A stretch of DNA of 64,000 bases from Mercurialis annua (taxonomy: Eukaryota; Streptophyta; Magnoliopsida; Malpighiales; Euphorbiaceae). The stretch is from the NCBI RefSeq assembly GCF_937616625.2, contig NC_065576.1, positions 34,188,628 through 34,252,627 of the forward strand, written 5' to 3'. Position 1 is the stretch's first letter. Each line of letters starts with the position of its first letter. Below the pieces are notes generated by a model that was not told the DNA's origin, made no database searches, and worked only from the letters and a program-made list of their open reading frames with translations. This document shows positions 24,225 to 36,033 of this stretch, piece by piece. A program made the position numbers and the translations under genes.

Positions 24225-24498
24225 TTCGCAAAACAGGCGCCCCGTAACTCGGCCACGATATATGCCTAGCAACGGAGAAAAATATTCGGCAGCCTTCCGG
24301 CGTCGTTCTCCTTTAGTGCGATATTTAGTATATGCGTTGTAACGCTAATTATATATTCCTCGAGGAATAAGCGTTACAAAACATATACTAAACATCCACC
24401 CGGAGAACAAACGCTGGAAAACAACCGAATATTTTTCTACCGCTACTAGACATATATGGTTTTTCGTGATCGAGTTACGGAAGCACAAGTTTTGCGAA
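24225..24498. other. Long imperfect hairpin upstream of the CACTA transposase
   Basis: Two arms of about 130 bp pair imperfectly around the palindrome ATTCCTCGAGGAAT (24355-24368). Matching segments include CGCAAAAC/GTTTTGCG, CCGTAACTCG/CGAGTTACGG, AAAAATATTCGG/CCGAATATTTTT, TTTAGTATATG/CATATACTAAA and GTAACGCT/AGCGTTAC. The hairpin lies between the first ATG of the transposase (24133) and its promoter side, so it may be in the 5' leader or a first intron. A second short hairpin CCCGTGT...ACACGGG follows at about 24517-24547. Such a fold could yield small RNAs; that role is only a guess. Confidence 0.75.
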
Positions 24499-24779
24499 CT
24501 GTACAAACTGTACAATCCCGTGTCGTTCAATCTCTTGAACACACGGGACGGGAACTCTACGGCTAGGTTTACGATTTTATTCGGTGGGAATAAAATCGAG
24601 GTTTATTTAGGTTGATTATCGTAAATAAAATCTATTCCAACTAAAATAAATCAAATTAATTGAGCGATAAAACCTACTTGTTGAAGGGCAGAACCGCAAA
24701 GAGAAGGTGAAACGTCCGGATCAATCGGTACCACGGTGCGCGGGCTATCAAGGGCTATCAGCGACTGTCAGAGAATGCA

Positions 24780-25500
24780 AACCTATCATATTAAATAAAA
24801 ACACGTATTAATAAAAAAATTTCTACTAAAAATTTGGCAGAACTTCCCTTAAAAATGAGCATCGCCCATTTTTCAGGGAAATCCTGCAAGCAAATTACAT
24901 AGCACAATCCAACAATACAATCCAATTACATCAAAAATTACATTTATAACGTTAATTAACCTAAATTACATTAATTAACCAATTTTATCTTAAATAAATT
25001 AAAAAACCTACTAAATTAACCTAAATGAACTTATAATTTAATCAACTAATTAATCAATTAAACAATTAACTCAATTAACTACACGTTTAAACATTCAATA
25101 AATTTAACTAATTAACCAATTATGTACTTTAATCAACTAATTATGCAATTAAATCATTTAATGAATTAAACAATTAACCAACTTAACAATTTAACCTAAT
25201 TAAATAAAAAATTAATCTAATTAGTTAATAAACTAATAGTTAACCTAATTATTAATCTAATAATTTAATTAAACAACTAATTAATTAATTAACCCAAATA
25301 ATAATATAATCCTAATTTAATAAATTAACTTAACAATTAACCTAATTAATCAACTAACCTAACTTAACAATTAACCTAATTAATCAACTAACCTAACTTA
25401 ACAATTAACCTAATTAATCAACTAACCTAACTTATACATATTAACCTAATTATTAATATAAATTAACAATTAATTAAAAATAAAATGAAAAACAGTACTA
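24780..25500. repeat. AT-rich low-complexity stretch with short tandem repeats in the CACTA
   Basis: About 700 bp made mostly of AATTAACC-type words, with at least three tandem copies of a unit near AACTAACCTAACTTAACAAT (about 25330-25440). No gene is visible. It lies upstream of the transposase gene. A block near 24838-24890 (CCCATTTTTCAGGGA followed by ATCCTGCA) resembles 19090-19146 inside an intron of the downstream gene, suggesting an old internal duplication. Confidence 0.6.
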
Positions 25501-25900
25501 ACCTTTAACTGGAAACTGGAATCAGAGGTGAAGGAGGCCGGCGACGAACGGCAGCGGCAACAAAAGCACCAAGGCGGCAGCGGCGGAGGAACCACGAAAG
25601 CCACTGTAATTTTTTTTCAAAAAAATTAAAATAAATGGTAAACTAAACCTAATAATTAGAAAAATAACCAAATGATGGGAGAGAGGAGCGGCGACAAACC
25701 GGAGAGGAGAGGCGGCGATCTAGAGAGCAGCGGCACCACCGGCCGGAGAGAAAGGAAGAAGCAGGGGAAGAGGGCAGGGAAAGAGGGCGGCGTCGGACGG
25801 CAGGGGAAGAGGGCAGGGAAAGAGGGCGGCGTCGGACGGCAGGGGAAGAGGAAGAGGAGAGGCGGCGTCGGACGGCTGCGTTTTTTGGTTTAGGAAATAA
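25500..25900. promoter_or_regulatory. GC-rich block, likely CACTA promoter or first exon (minus strand)
   Basis: A GC-rich island (GGCGGC and CCGGAGAG words) in an AT-rich element, containing two direct copies of a ~42-bp unit starting GGGGAAGAGGGCAGGGAAAG (about 25756-25845). It lies between the right subterminal repeats and the transposase, where the promoter and 5' leader would be expected for minus-strand genes. A possible splice donor (AAAG/GTTAGT on the minus strand) is near 25500. A plus-strand ORF here (25672-25893) is Gly/Arg/Lys-rich and reads as a by-product of the repeats. Confidence 0.4.
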
Positions 25901-25944
25901 GGTAACTGACGAGGAAGAGGAGAGGCGCTGTGTTTTATTTATCT

Positions 25945-26370
25945 GGCAATTAGCGACGGACGGTAAATTCCGTCGCTAATTGCGAGATAAATGATACGCA
26001 GCGTTTTGGTTACTAATTTCGCGACGGAAATTAAGTTTCCGTCGCTAATTAAGTTACCAAAAACGCTGCGTATCATTTCCTTTCCACATTAGCGACGGAT
26101 ACAAGTATCCGTCGCTAATTTTGGCAATATAGCGACGGATTTAACAATCCGTCGCAAAATTTGGCCAAAAATAATTGGCGCCATCAGCTCCCGCCATTTT
26201 AGCGACCATTTAGCGACGGTATTTCCGTCGCAAAAAAGGCGGGCACACTCCCGCCAAGAAATTAGAGGAAATTGCGACGGATTGTTAGTCCGTCGTGGAA
26301 TCCGTCGCAAAAATGGCAAATTAGCGACGGAAATGTTGTCCGTCGCAAATTTCCGTCGCTAATTTGCTGT
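25945..26370. repeat. CACTA right subterminal repeats
   Basis: Dense GCGACGG/CCGTCGC motifs in both orientations, often joined as TTAGCGACGGA...TCCGTCGCTAA, facing the array at the left end. The terminal AGTAGTG is at 26376-26382. Same inferred role as the left array: binding sites for the accessory protein, with the minus-strand promoter close by. Confidence 0.85.
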
Positions 26371-26382
26371 TTTTTAGTAGTG

Positions 26383-27098
26383 CTCGGACTATATGATTCG
26401 AATATGATACGGATTAGGAGAGGTTAAGTAGTTTAAGATTAAGGTTTCGATCGGATCAAATACTTATCTTAAGTGAATTGTTTGCAATCGCTGTGATTGT
26501 ATATGTTGGAATTGTTTGAAAAATGTGATTGTATATATATATTTTAAAAAATGTTTTAAATACGATGCTTATTTTGATAATATGGTAAGTAAAGTATAAC
26601 TCACTCAGCTTAATAGCTGACCCCCCAATAGTGTGTTTTCAGGTACCTAGATTCTGAACTTGGCTAGAAGTCCGTCTTTGACCGGAAGTCCCTTTGGCTA
26701 TGTACAGTCCCGACTTCCATAATTGCTGCAGTAGTGTCATGTTTGACCAGTGTCGTAGCCTAGTAAATTAATATGTTTTTCCTTGTTTACAGTTGTTGAC
26801 AATGTGTTTATGTTTGTTTTGGCTACGATTGTCATATTTATTCCACGGAGGTAAATTCCCGTGAGGTGTATGTAACACTAGTATTGTACGCCGGGTTAGT
26901 ACGTACAAGGTACAGAAACGATAGGCCCGAGCAAGTTGTAATGTTTTGCTAGTGTATATAAATGCTTCCGTTTGTAAAGTCTTTGTATGATTGTTATTTG
27001 CGAAAAAGTTTTAGTGATTTTCAGGCTTGCTACGGGTTTTGGAACTACAATTCCCATTCCCTAGCGCCGGTCGCGGCTCGAGATTTCGGGTCGTGACA
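26383..27098 (+). repeat. LTR 2 (middle), segment right of the CACTA
   Basis: Resumes with CTCGGACTATATG, the right copy of the CACTA target duplication, and runs to GGGTCGTGACA at 27098. It matches LTR 3 more closely than LTR 1 (for example CGGACTATATG against CGGACGATATG in LTR 1). Confidence 0.85.
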
Positions 27099-30000
27099 AA
27101 GGTGGTATCAGAGCAGTTGGTCCAGTTACCACTGCCAGTCTATGAAAACTGTCTGTTTGACCTTAAGTACCTAGGAACTACTGCAACGTATAGAGTCGAG
27201 CCTTATTGACTATATATGTTTGATTCAATTTTGTTAGATGGTATAAGCTGGATATTGCCGAGTAGAACGTGTGTGTGTGAGATTGCTTACGTGTTTAAGT
27301 GACTGTGATATGCTTAGATAGTTAGTCAAGCTTTAAGTTAGATAGTGCATATCATATATTAAATTATTGGATATTGTAAAAAGTGATTTGGACAGTATCA
27401 CATGATTAAGAATTGTTCCTGTTCAGCATATCTGGGCAAAATGGAGCTCAGCTACTTGCTGTATCAGAAGAGGAGGAAGCGTCTCCTATTTATCAAATGG
27501 ATTTCATGTAAATACTGACAGACTATCGGAGATACACCAGAACAAGTGCTTATCAGACATTGAAGGATCTTTTGTAACTCGAAGTGGGACCATTTTCCCA
27601 GAGATGGAAGTTAGTAAGGAGAGTGAGGAAAACCCATCTGAAGAGGAAGCATCAGAAGAGGTTAATTGTCGGTACATTAGGAGTTTAGGACCCGACTTTG
27701 TTGAGCTATACAACGATGCACCTGAGTATTTTTGAATGTTATTCGCTAGAGCTCGTCAGATAGCCAGCGATCATGAGTGGAATGACGATTCCATTCCACC
27801 TTTCTTCTTTCGACGTGAGAGACCGAAATTCCCTTTTCGTAGGAGTACTGCTCCTAGTATTTGGCATTACCCTGCAATTATGCATAGAGGTAGAGGCAGT
27901 GCTAGACGCGCTAGAGGACGCGGATGTGGCATTGCGACCCGAGAAGGGTGAGTCCAGTGAGACACCCTCAAGTACGAAATGCTTTCTATGCTTATGTGCC
28001 AAACATGTTTATGTGATTGAAATGTTTGTATTGCTTTGTTTATTTTGTGATCGATTGATATGGCATGCATTGATAGAATTGTGTATTGTTAGGATAATGC
28101 CTATAGAGATAGATTGAGAAACCCGCGCATATAGACTTTATTCTAAACATATACGATACTTGAAAATTAAGAATGCATAAAATACATAACATACATAATA
28201 TATATAGCGTGAAATGTAATCCCCTATATTACGTTTCCATTACCACAAGGATGGTAAACGATTTTAAAGAAAGTACGCTATGAAAGATTGACACGTGAGC
28301 CTAAGGACTACGTGAGATAAGATTATGATTGAGATGGCGAAGATGGGTGAGTATCGAAGACGGGGAAACAAAATATTTGTTGAGCAATGCTAAAAGAGGA
28401 TGGCATTGACATAAAACACTTAGATAAGTGTTAAAGGATGACGAAAATTCCAATAATCGAAAATCATAATAAACCCCAATAAATAATAATGAAAAGCCAT
28501 TTATGTCGCAGAGTGTGTAATCTGAAGGGACTTACGATTTTTCAAAAAGATACAAAAATCCTATGATTTTAATAGTGCAATTGTGCTCAGACATCGCATA
28601 TGGCATATCATGATCACGTTAGGAATGCATAAAAAAAATGATTTTCAAAAATATAGATCATGCATCATATTTGTATAAACATCAAAGAAAACGTGATTTT
28701 ATCGAGCAACTCTTTAGTGATGAGAGGTGTCATCACTCTGAGCTACAATTGTACCAATGTTTTCAAACAATTTAAAGTAAAAGTATTTGAATCGAAAGAA
28801 AAGTTTGAAAGACTGGTCGACCAGCAATGTTTGAAATGTATCTGTTTTGTAAGAAACTCAGATGTAAAGCCCTGCGACAATAATAATAAAAGATTCTTGA
28901 CCAACAAGAATGAATATATGTGATAAAATACACCCCAATATAAGAAATGAGCCCTAATAATAATAAGAAAATATTGATATTTATCGATGCGAGACGTGTA
29001 AGATATCAGAGAGACACCTATGATTGGTACTTACCCAGGAATGAGATGGGGTAAACATAGAAAGTGTGCAGCAAAAAGAAAAGAAAACATAAAAGACCCG
29101 AAAAACATACGGGCCATGGGAAAGACCATGGAAGGATGAGAAGAATCGAACAGTAAGTGTATAACGCATAGTACTCGATAAGAACAAACGGGGAAATAGC
29201 AGATCGTAGTAAGGTAGTCTGACAGAAAGACACCTAATGAAGAGTAAAGAAGTAAGATGAGAGGATATGAATTCGGAATAGCCGCAAACAAAAAGAGTCA
29301 AATGTAAGAGTTCGACTTAAGCCTAAGGTCGACTTTACTGATAGATTAGATGTCAGTAAGAATCCGATATAAAGATATACGCACGATCAAGGGTGCAATA
29401 CAGAAACGGATGCGAGAAGGGAGTAGGTTTACCTCCTATCAACAGACGATATTGGAGATATCGAAACAAGAAGTACAAGAAGATTGAAAAATACGATAAG
29501 ACAAAGATAATACTTCAACGGACGACGATAAAAGGATCAATGGTCATATGTTCGTAAGAACCAAGAAGTATCATGTACAACATGTACATTGGAATGAGAT
29601 GGATAAAGTGATCAAGAAGCATTGGAATAGGAACGATGAAATAAACAAGAAACATAATAAGGAAAGAAAAGGATTACATCGAACAATGGTAAAGGTATTG
29701 TAAGTCAGATGTGGGCGATTGAAGTGAAAAGATTGAGAAATAAGAGTTGCGCCATAAAAGATGAACGTGAAACATGTTAAAGGATGTATTGAGAGCATTC
29801 AACTTCATGAGATTCAACACTAGAGGACCATGAAGTAGATATTGATATAAAAGGAAAGATTTCCTATATACCATCAGGTCTTAATAAGGATATCAGATAT
29901 AAGATCGTACAAGTTTAACTGTGAAGTCAGCAGTTAATAAATGGTTAAGTCAGAATATCACAGCGAAAGTGTAAAAGGAAAAATATAAATATATACACGA

Positions 30001-31565
30001 CCGAATACGGGAAAGACACGAGGAACATCAAGGAAAGATGACATCAGACTCCGATTAACTCGGAAGTCTATGTGATGTGAAACAAAGCTAGAGACTATCA
30101 AGAATAGTAACACCTAACAAGAAAATGTTAGGATTAAGATTAAGATTTGAGAAACGATTAAAAGGAAATCGATAGAATTATTATGGAATAATAATTCATC
30201 ATGAATATCGAAGAATACAAACAACTAAAGGACAAGGAAAAACATTAATTTGGAATAAGAAGTGCCTAATGGTCATAACATATCGAGAGATAAATCGAGA
30301 TTAAGAAAGGAAAATAAAGGAACGACGTTAGTCGAGTGTAAGATAATAAGTTACGCATTGTTTGGTCCAGAAAAACATGGTAACCCGAAAATCAAGGACT
30401 AAGATGCGAGATAAAATAAAGGATAAACCTTATACTTAGTATGAACAATATAAATGCATGTTAAGTGGAGATGTTAAGAAGGAATTTCCAAAGCAAGGTA
30501 TATTGGGATTGGCAACGATATAACGCAATTCCAAATTAGCTCATGAAGCTATCTTTCGGACCCCGAAACGTCAGTGGTTTTTTTTAAAATCAAAATCAAT
30601 GGATATAAGTAAATGACATTGCATAGATAAAATTTGGATAATTTGATCATGGCTTTATTCAATTGGATTAGTTAATTTTCAAGCTCAAAGACGAGCCGAA
30701 AACGTGAGTTAACCTTAGGATTAAAGTATGGCCAGTAACCAACTTTGAGGACGATTTCGAACATTAAGGAAATGTCGAAATGAAATTTGATCTTAATGAA
30801 AGTTGTAGAGGAGGTATCAAAACATAAGGATACCGAATTTAATTCAGATTAAGACATTTTTAGACGCTTGGTTTATCAACTTGAACAGCGGCTATAAGAC
30901 CTGGAAGTGCAGTCCCAAAACCTACCTCAAAGAGGCGATTTCAGCGCAAGTTTTCGACATCATCGAGCATTATTTTTGACTCGATGTTCCAACGAAAGTT
31001 GGAGATAGCGTTGCGGACTACAAGTTTATCAATTTTTTTGACAAACGAGCTACTCGATATAAGTGATTTTAAGGGTCAAAGTTGACCAGAAGAGCAATTT
31101 TGGATATGTTTAAAATAACTTAATATATTTAGTTATTCAAATAAATTGTTCTAAATTAATTAAATTAAGATTTTGATTAATAGCTAAAGGTATTTAAAAG
31201 ACATTTTAAGATAGTATCAAATATGATACGCTACAAATACGACTCGCAAGAAATTGCGGAAAAATGACGAATAAACGTTGAAGAATATCAACGCTAAAAA
31301 ATAAATAAATAAGAGGATGCAAGAAATTGGCCAACGATAGAACGGATATTCAAAGTACGTTAAATAGGATCTGATTATAGAGAAAAGACGTACAAGAAAC
31401 AGCTGCAGCAGGACGCGAAGGATGTGTGGTAGTCGACGTGATAAGTTTACGCGCCATTGTGATGATGAAGTAAACAGTATAAGAAAAATGATAAGATCTT
31501 TACAAGAATAAAATGACTAAGTTATAAGAAAATTCGAGGACGAATTTTTTATAAGGGGGAAAGAA
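27099..31565 (+). mobile_element. Internal region 2 of the array, non-coding
   Basis: 4467 bp, near-identical to internal region 1 but without the Mutator-like MITE. It begins with the primer-binding site TGGTATCAGAGC (27103-27114) and ends with a purine tract AAGGGGGAAAG (about 31553-31563). The short acidic/Arg-rich ORF of region 1 is broken here by an extra T at about 27730. No gag-pol domains are seen. Confidence 0.8.
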
Positions 31566-34269
31566 TGTAATACCCCGTATCTCTGACGTTGCCAAAGTAG
31601 GCAGCGTATCTAAATTTAAACAGTTAAAACCGCCAAAACGGCCAAAAAGGGAATTATCGGGAAATAATTAAATAAAAGAGAACTCGAGAAGGTCGATATT
31701 GAGATTTTAACCATAAAGGAAATCGAATTAACTTAAAAAGAAAAGTATGGAAAAGTGGATAAAGTGCACTTAAACTCGAAAATTGGAAAATAAGCGTTTA
31801 ATTTTCGGAAAATATAAATGATATAGATTATTGATGGGTAATAGTATTTTAAAAAAATAATATCGATATATTGGTTATCGATAATTATTAAATGAGAATT
31901 GGACGAAAAAGTTGGAAAAAGTGCATTTTAGCTCAAATTGGAATTTGAGCGTTTTTAGCCGAAAATTTTTAAATTATATTATTGGAATAAAATAATGACA
32001 TATCGAGGTGGTATTATTTATTTGGATATAAATAATACACAATTTATCGAGATCAAATGACTAAGTGATTAATGGACTAAATTGGACGAAAGAAAAGTTA
32101 TAAATTAAAGTGTAAGGAGGTGGCAAATTCAAGGATTTAAGTGGAGCTTTTGCCATAAATATAAAAGGCCACTATTTGACTCTCAAAATCAGAATATACA
32201 TAAACCATTTCCAGCAAAGGTGAAGAGAGGAAGAACTTCATCTTCTCAAAAGTTCCATAATCTTTCAAGTGTCATAACTTGTTCGTTTTTGCTCCGATTC
32301 GAGTGATTTTTGCGGCCACGGAAAGAGGAGGACGATAGCTACGGATTGACCTAAGAAAATCAAGGTAAGAATCAGTATTTTGGTTAGGGTTTAGCACGAA
32401 AATATTCTGTTTTGTTGAGCTTTGATGGTGTTTAATGGTGATGATGAATTTGATAGTTAGAAATGATGTTCATGTGTTTGAATGGTTAGTTATAGGCTGA
32501 ATTAATGTTTGTTGGTACGGAAACTTAAGGATGTTGTCTATAAATGTCTAAGTTTAAGTTTTTGCTAGTTTGGCCTATAAATGGCTCAAATAATTTAGAA
32601 CATTATGTTGCGTATAGCAGCTCTGAAATTTGGACAGCCCCAAGCTATTAACTTCAGAACTAAATTCCGACACCTTCGGGTGCTAATCTCAGTCCGAGAC
32701 CTAAACAAAAGTTGTAGGCGACGTTCTGAACATTAAGAATGTCAATTTTGTTTAGGAGTTGGATTGTTTTAAGTAAATGGTTTCAATAGCCGAAGTTGGC
32801 TAGAAACCTAGTTTTGGATTAATTAATTATAGTTAGTTTGTAATTAATTCGAGTTACTATCGAATTTGTGTAGACTTGACGAGGTGACTACCAATGGAAC
32901 CCGAAACTTACAAAACGCGATATTGCTTAGCTGTTATCGAAGGATATGGATAGCAAGCGGTGAGTATATTTTACTCACTCTTATTATCGTATTAAAAAAC
33001 TATTTTATATATATACTATATATTATTATTATTATTAAATGCATCGCATAAATTGTATAGTTTGACGTGATTGAATTGTTCTTGTTGGTTTGGATAATAT
33101 TTGAATTGTTGTTTATAGATTGACTTGTTTGATATATGAATTGTGTTACTTTGCTTATGACTTGCCGATTATTTGCCAATGTGAGTTTGTATATGATCCG
33201 AAGAAACGAGCTACCTATTGGGCGTCAATAGGCCGTGTGATCACTGATGTTTATAAGAGTCTAGATATTCGTACATTGAAACGTTTGATATGAGCTCATT
33301 AAATGTTGGTTATATTTATAATTATGAAATGGAATATGTTTGGGTATCGGAAAGGAGAATTATAATTGTGACAGATACGAGGTAACTCGGTCGAACTATC
33401 TCGGGACCCGTATCTGGTGGGTAACTAGGTCGAACTATCTCGGGACCCACAACTTGGGATTAAGTAGTGGCATGATGTAACTCGGTTGAACTATCTCGGG
33501 ACTATGCCACGTGGCAACGGGTAACTCGGTCGAACTATCTCGGGACATGGCCACTCGGACTATATGATTCGAATATGATACGGATTAGGAGAGGTTAAGT
33601 AGTTTAAGATTAAGGTTTCGATCGGATCAAATACTTATCTTAAGTGAATTGTTTGCAATCGCTGTGATTGTATATGTTGGAATTGTTTGAAAAATGTGAT
33701 TGTATATATATATTTTAAAAAATGTTTTAAATACGATGCTTATTTTGATAATATGGTAAGTAAAGTATAACTCACTCAGCTTAATAGCTGACCCCCCAAT
33801 AGTGTGTTTTCAGGTACCTAGATTCTGAACTTGGCTAGAAGTCCGTCTTTGACCGGAAGTCCCTTTGGCTATGTACAGTCCCGACTTCCATAATTGCTGC
33901 AGCAGTGTAATGTTTGACTAGTGTCGTAGCCTAGTAAATTAATATGTTTTTCCTTGTTTACAGTTGTTGACAATGTGTTTATGTTTGTTTTGGCTACGAT
34001 TGTCATATTTATTCCACGGAGGTAAATTCCCGTGAGGTGTATGTAACACTAGTATTGTACGCCGGGTTAGTACGTACAAGGTACAGAAACGATAGGCCCG
34101 AGCAAGTTGTAATGTTTTGCTAGTGTATATAAATGCTTCCGTTTGTAAAGTCTTTGTATGATTGTTATTTGCGAAAAAGTTTTAGCGATTTTCAGGCTTG
34201 CTACGGGTTTTGGAACTACAATTCCCATTCCATAGCGCCGGTCGCGGCTCGAGATTTCGGGTCGTGACA
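31566..34269 (+). repeat. LTR 3 of the array, internally deleted (2704 bp)
   Basis: TG...CA ended LTR at the 3' end of the array. It lacks about 555 bp relative to LTR 1 (junction near 32505; roughly 8277-8831 of LTR 1 missing). The breakpoints share the short word GTTTGTTG or close to it, so the deletion probably arose through microhomology. It removes the GC-rich hairpin cluster. The serial hairpins are kept (about 33371-33556) with the fourth stem partly eroded. Confidence 0.85.
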
Positions 34270-34410
34270 AAGGATATCGGAAATCATTTCATTCTATAAA
34301 TATATTGATCATTCAAAAGATTTACATTAATACCTTAATTTCAAATATTCTACATTAATTTTCATAAGTTCAAAAAATTTCAATTCATGCTCATAAAAAT
34401 ATAATCACAC

Positions 34411-34420
34411 TATATAAATA
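34411..34420 (+). promoter_or_regulatory. TATA box of DEFL gene 3
   Basis: TATATAAATA about 100 bp upstream of the ATG at 34521. Only about 140 bp of original upstream DNA separates it from the 27-kb LTR array. Confidence 0.65.
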
Positions 34421-34520
34421 CCACACACACATCTCCTTTTGTTATAAGAAAATTACAGACCAAAATATTATTCAACCATACAATTAGTTCCTTTATATTA
34501 AAGATAAGATCTCATCAATT

Positions 34521-34864
34521 ATGGCTTCATTTGCTCATATTTTCCTCATGTTCCTCATTTTTTCAGGTATATATTTTTATATTAATTCATTTTATTTTTA
34601 ATATACATAAAGCTTGGAATTAAATAAAAAGAACTATAAATTATAATAAATAGAGAAATAATTTTTTTGGTTATTTATCTTGCAGCTGCATCTATAGTTC
34701 CTCAAGTTCAGGCTCAACAATGCCCTCACGAGTTATATCCAACAGGATGTGTTATTGAACAATGTTGGAGCGACTGCGATAAGTGGGTTAAAGGAGCAAG
34801 AGGGTTTTGCAAAGGAAACAGACCCGGACAATCAGCACCATTTTCTTGTGAATGCTCTTGTTAA
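34521..34864 (+). CDS. Secreted defensin-like cysteine-rich peptide, copy 3
   Basis: Exons 34521-34566 and 34686-34864, with a 119-bp phase-1 intron, give a 74-residue precursor. It differs from copies 1 and 2 by one residue: GNGPGQ in the C5-C6 loop is GNRPGQ here, adding a positive charge. Signal peptide, cysteine pattern and splice sites are intact, and AATAAA is present downstream (near 34907). The core promoter remains, but everything beyond about -250 from the ATG is now the LTR of the array, so expression may differ from copies 1 and 2. Confidence 0.82.
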
Positions 34865-36033
34865 AAAAAACCAATAGAGTTGTGTTGTTTTTACAGTTAC
34901 TCAGATAATAAATTAAAATTGCGTGTTTAGTTTTGTCGTCTTCTTATTACATTCATTACGATATTTCTGATTGATAATTAAAATTATAAAATAAACATTT
35001 TAAAATTAATATCAATAAATATTCAATATAAACTTATACTACTTATATTTATCGTAGATATAGTTTATACTTTTTTTTTTTAAAAAAAATTATCCTTTAT
35101 ATATTGTAATTTATTATACTTAATATTTTTCCTCATACAAGATATGGTCATATATTATCAGTAAGGGATGAGCAAAATATTCGGCCGTACTAAATGAAAG
35201 CTCATAATATATCAATCATCTTCAATGTCAAGACGGTAGGATTAATTTACGACTCCAATTTCATGACTGAATGAGTCACTAACATAATTTTGTTTGAAAA
35301 TCTTTGAGCTAAATTTTTATTTATTTAACATTTTCATAAGCTAAGAAAAAAACAAACATTTACGTGAAATTGACTATTTGAGAACTTAATCTTAATCTTT
35401 TATGTGAAATTAATGTTGTTATCTTGAAGAAATTTATAAGGTCTATCCACATATAATTTAAAATGTAATAATTATAATCTCACTCTTACATTTTTTTATT
35501 TAATTTTATCTTAAAATTTTCTAAAATTTTTCTTATTAATATAAAAATTGTGAGTATTATTCTTAAATTGATCAAAACGGATGTAAGTAAACTCGCAAAT
35601 AAGAAATTCAGGGACTGTATTAACCGATTGTTTGATGTTTATACCAAACCAATGAGATATTTTCTGGTCCACTCTCTTAAAGGATAAAAGATCACATCGA
35701 AAACAAACTAAAAGCAATTAATAATAAAAAAACTAAAAACAATTAATGTCTATTCAAATTTTTTAGACATTACAAAAATATAGGATATTTTAGATAAAGT
35801 AGGAAATCGTTTTTTATTTTTTAATATGTGCCTCTTCTTTCAAAATATCATAAACTTTGGAATGGCGGAAGGATAAATTATGGGTAGTAAATATTAGACG
35901 CATGATTTCATTCCAAAATAGTTTTGAAATCAAAATACCATCACTGCAAGTTCTTGATTTTTTAGCCATTTATTTTGACGTTACATGCCTTGTAAGTATT
36001 TTGTCATTTTATATTAAAAAAACATTTCATTAT

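Larger units (their letters stand above)
17900..26382 (-). mobile_element. CACTA (En/Spm) transposon, 8483 bp, apparently complete
   Basis: Ends are CACTACT...AGTAGTG, flanked by the 3-bp duplication CTC (17897-17899 and 26383-26385); the uninterrupted site is seen in LTR 1 (CCACTCGGAC). Both subterminal regions are packed with GCGACGG/CCGTCGC motifs in both orientations. Two multi-exon genes on the minus strand, a TNP2-type transposase and a Ptta/TNP1-type accessory protein, can both be joined across GT-AG introns without a stop. The element looks potentially autonomous. It inserted in the middle LTR after the array formed, because the other LTRs lack it. Confidence 0.93.
7313..34269 (+). 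mobile_element. Three-LTR array of a non-autonomous Tekay-like LTR retrotransposon
   Basis: The structure is LTR (7313-10592), internal (10593-15353), LTR (15354-27098 including a CACTA insertion), internal (27099-31565), LTR (31566-34269). The outermost ends are TG...CA and are flanked by AAGAA (7308-7312) and AAGGA (34270-34274), a 5-bp target duplication with one mismatch. The whole array is therefore one insertion site, expanded later by recombination between LTRs. The start TGTAATACCCC, the LTRs of about 3.3 kb, the initiator-Met primer site and the purine tract before the 3' LTR suggest the Tekay/Del chromovirus clade. There is no gag-pol, which makes it a large retrotransposon derivative mobilised in trans. 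The clade is inferred from the LTR style only. Confidence 0.85.
34270..36033 (+). repeat. Tandem DEFL unit 3, second segment
   Basis: Continues unit 3 from the right target duplication of the LTR array (AAGGA, 34270-34274) to ATTAT (36029-36033), the left target duplication of the Tat element. It contains DEFL gene copy 3 with its core promoter, and about 1.1 kb of AT-rich DNA downstream with no recognisable gene. Confidence 0.9.

Noticed and set aside
25672..25893. Plus-strand Gly/Arg/Lys-rich ORF of 73 codons
   Set aside because: Low-complexity product of a duplicated GC-rich unit in the likely minus-strand promoter region of the CACTA.
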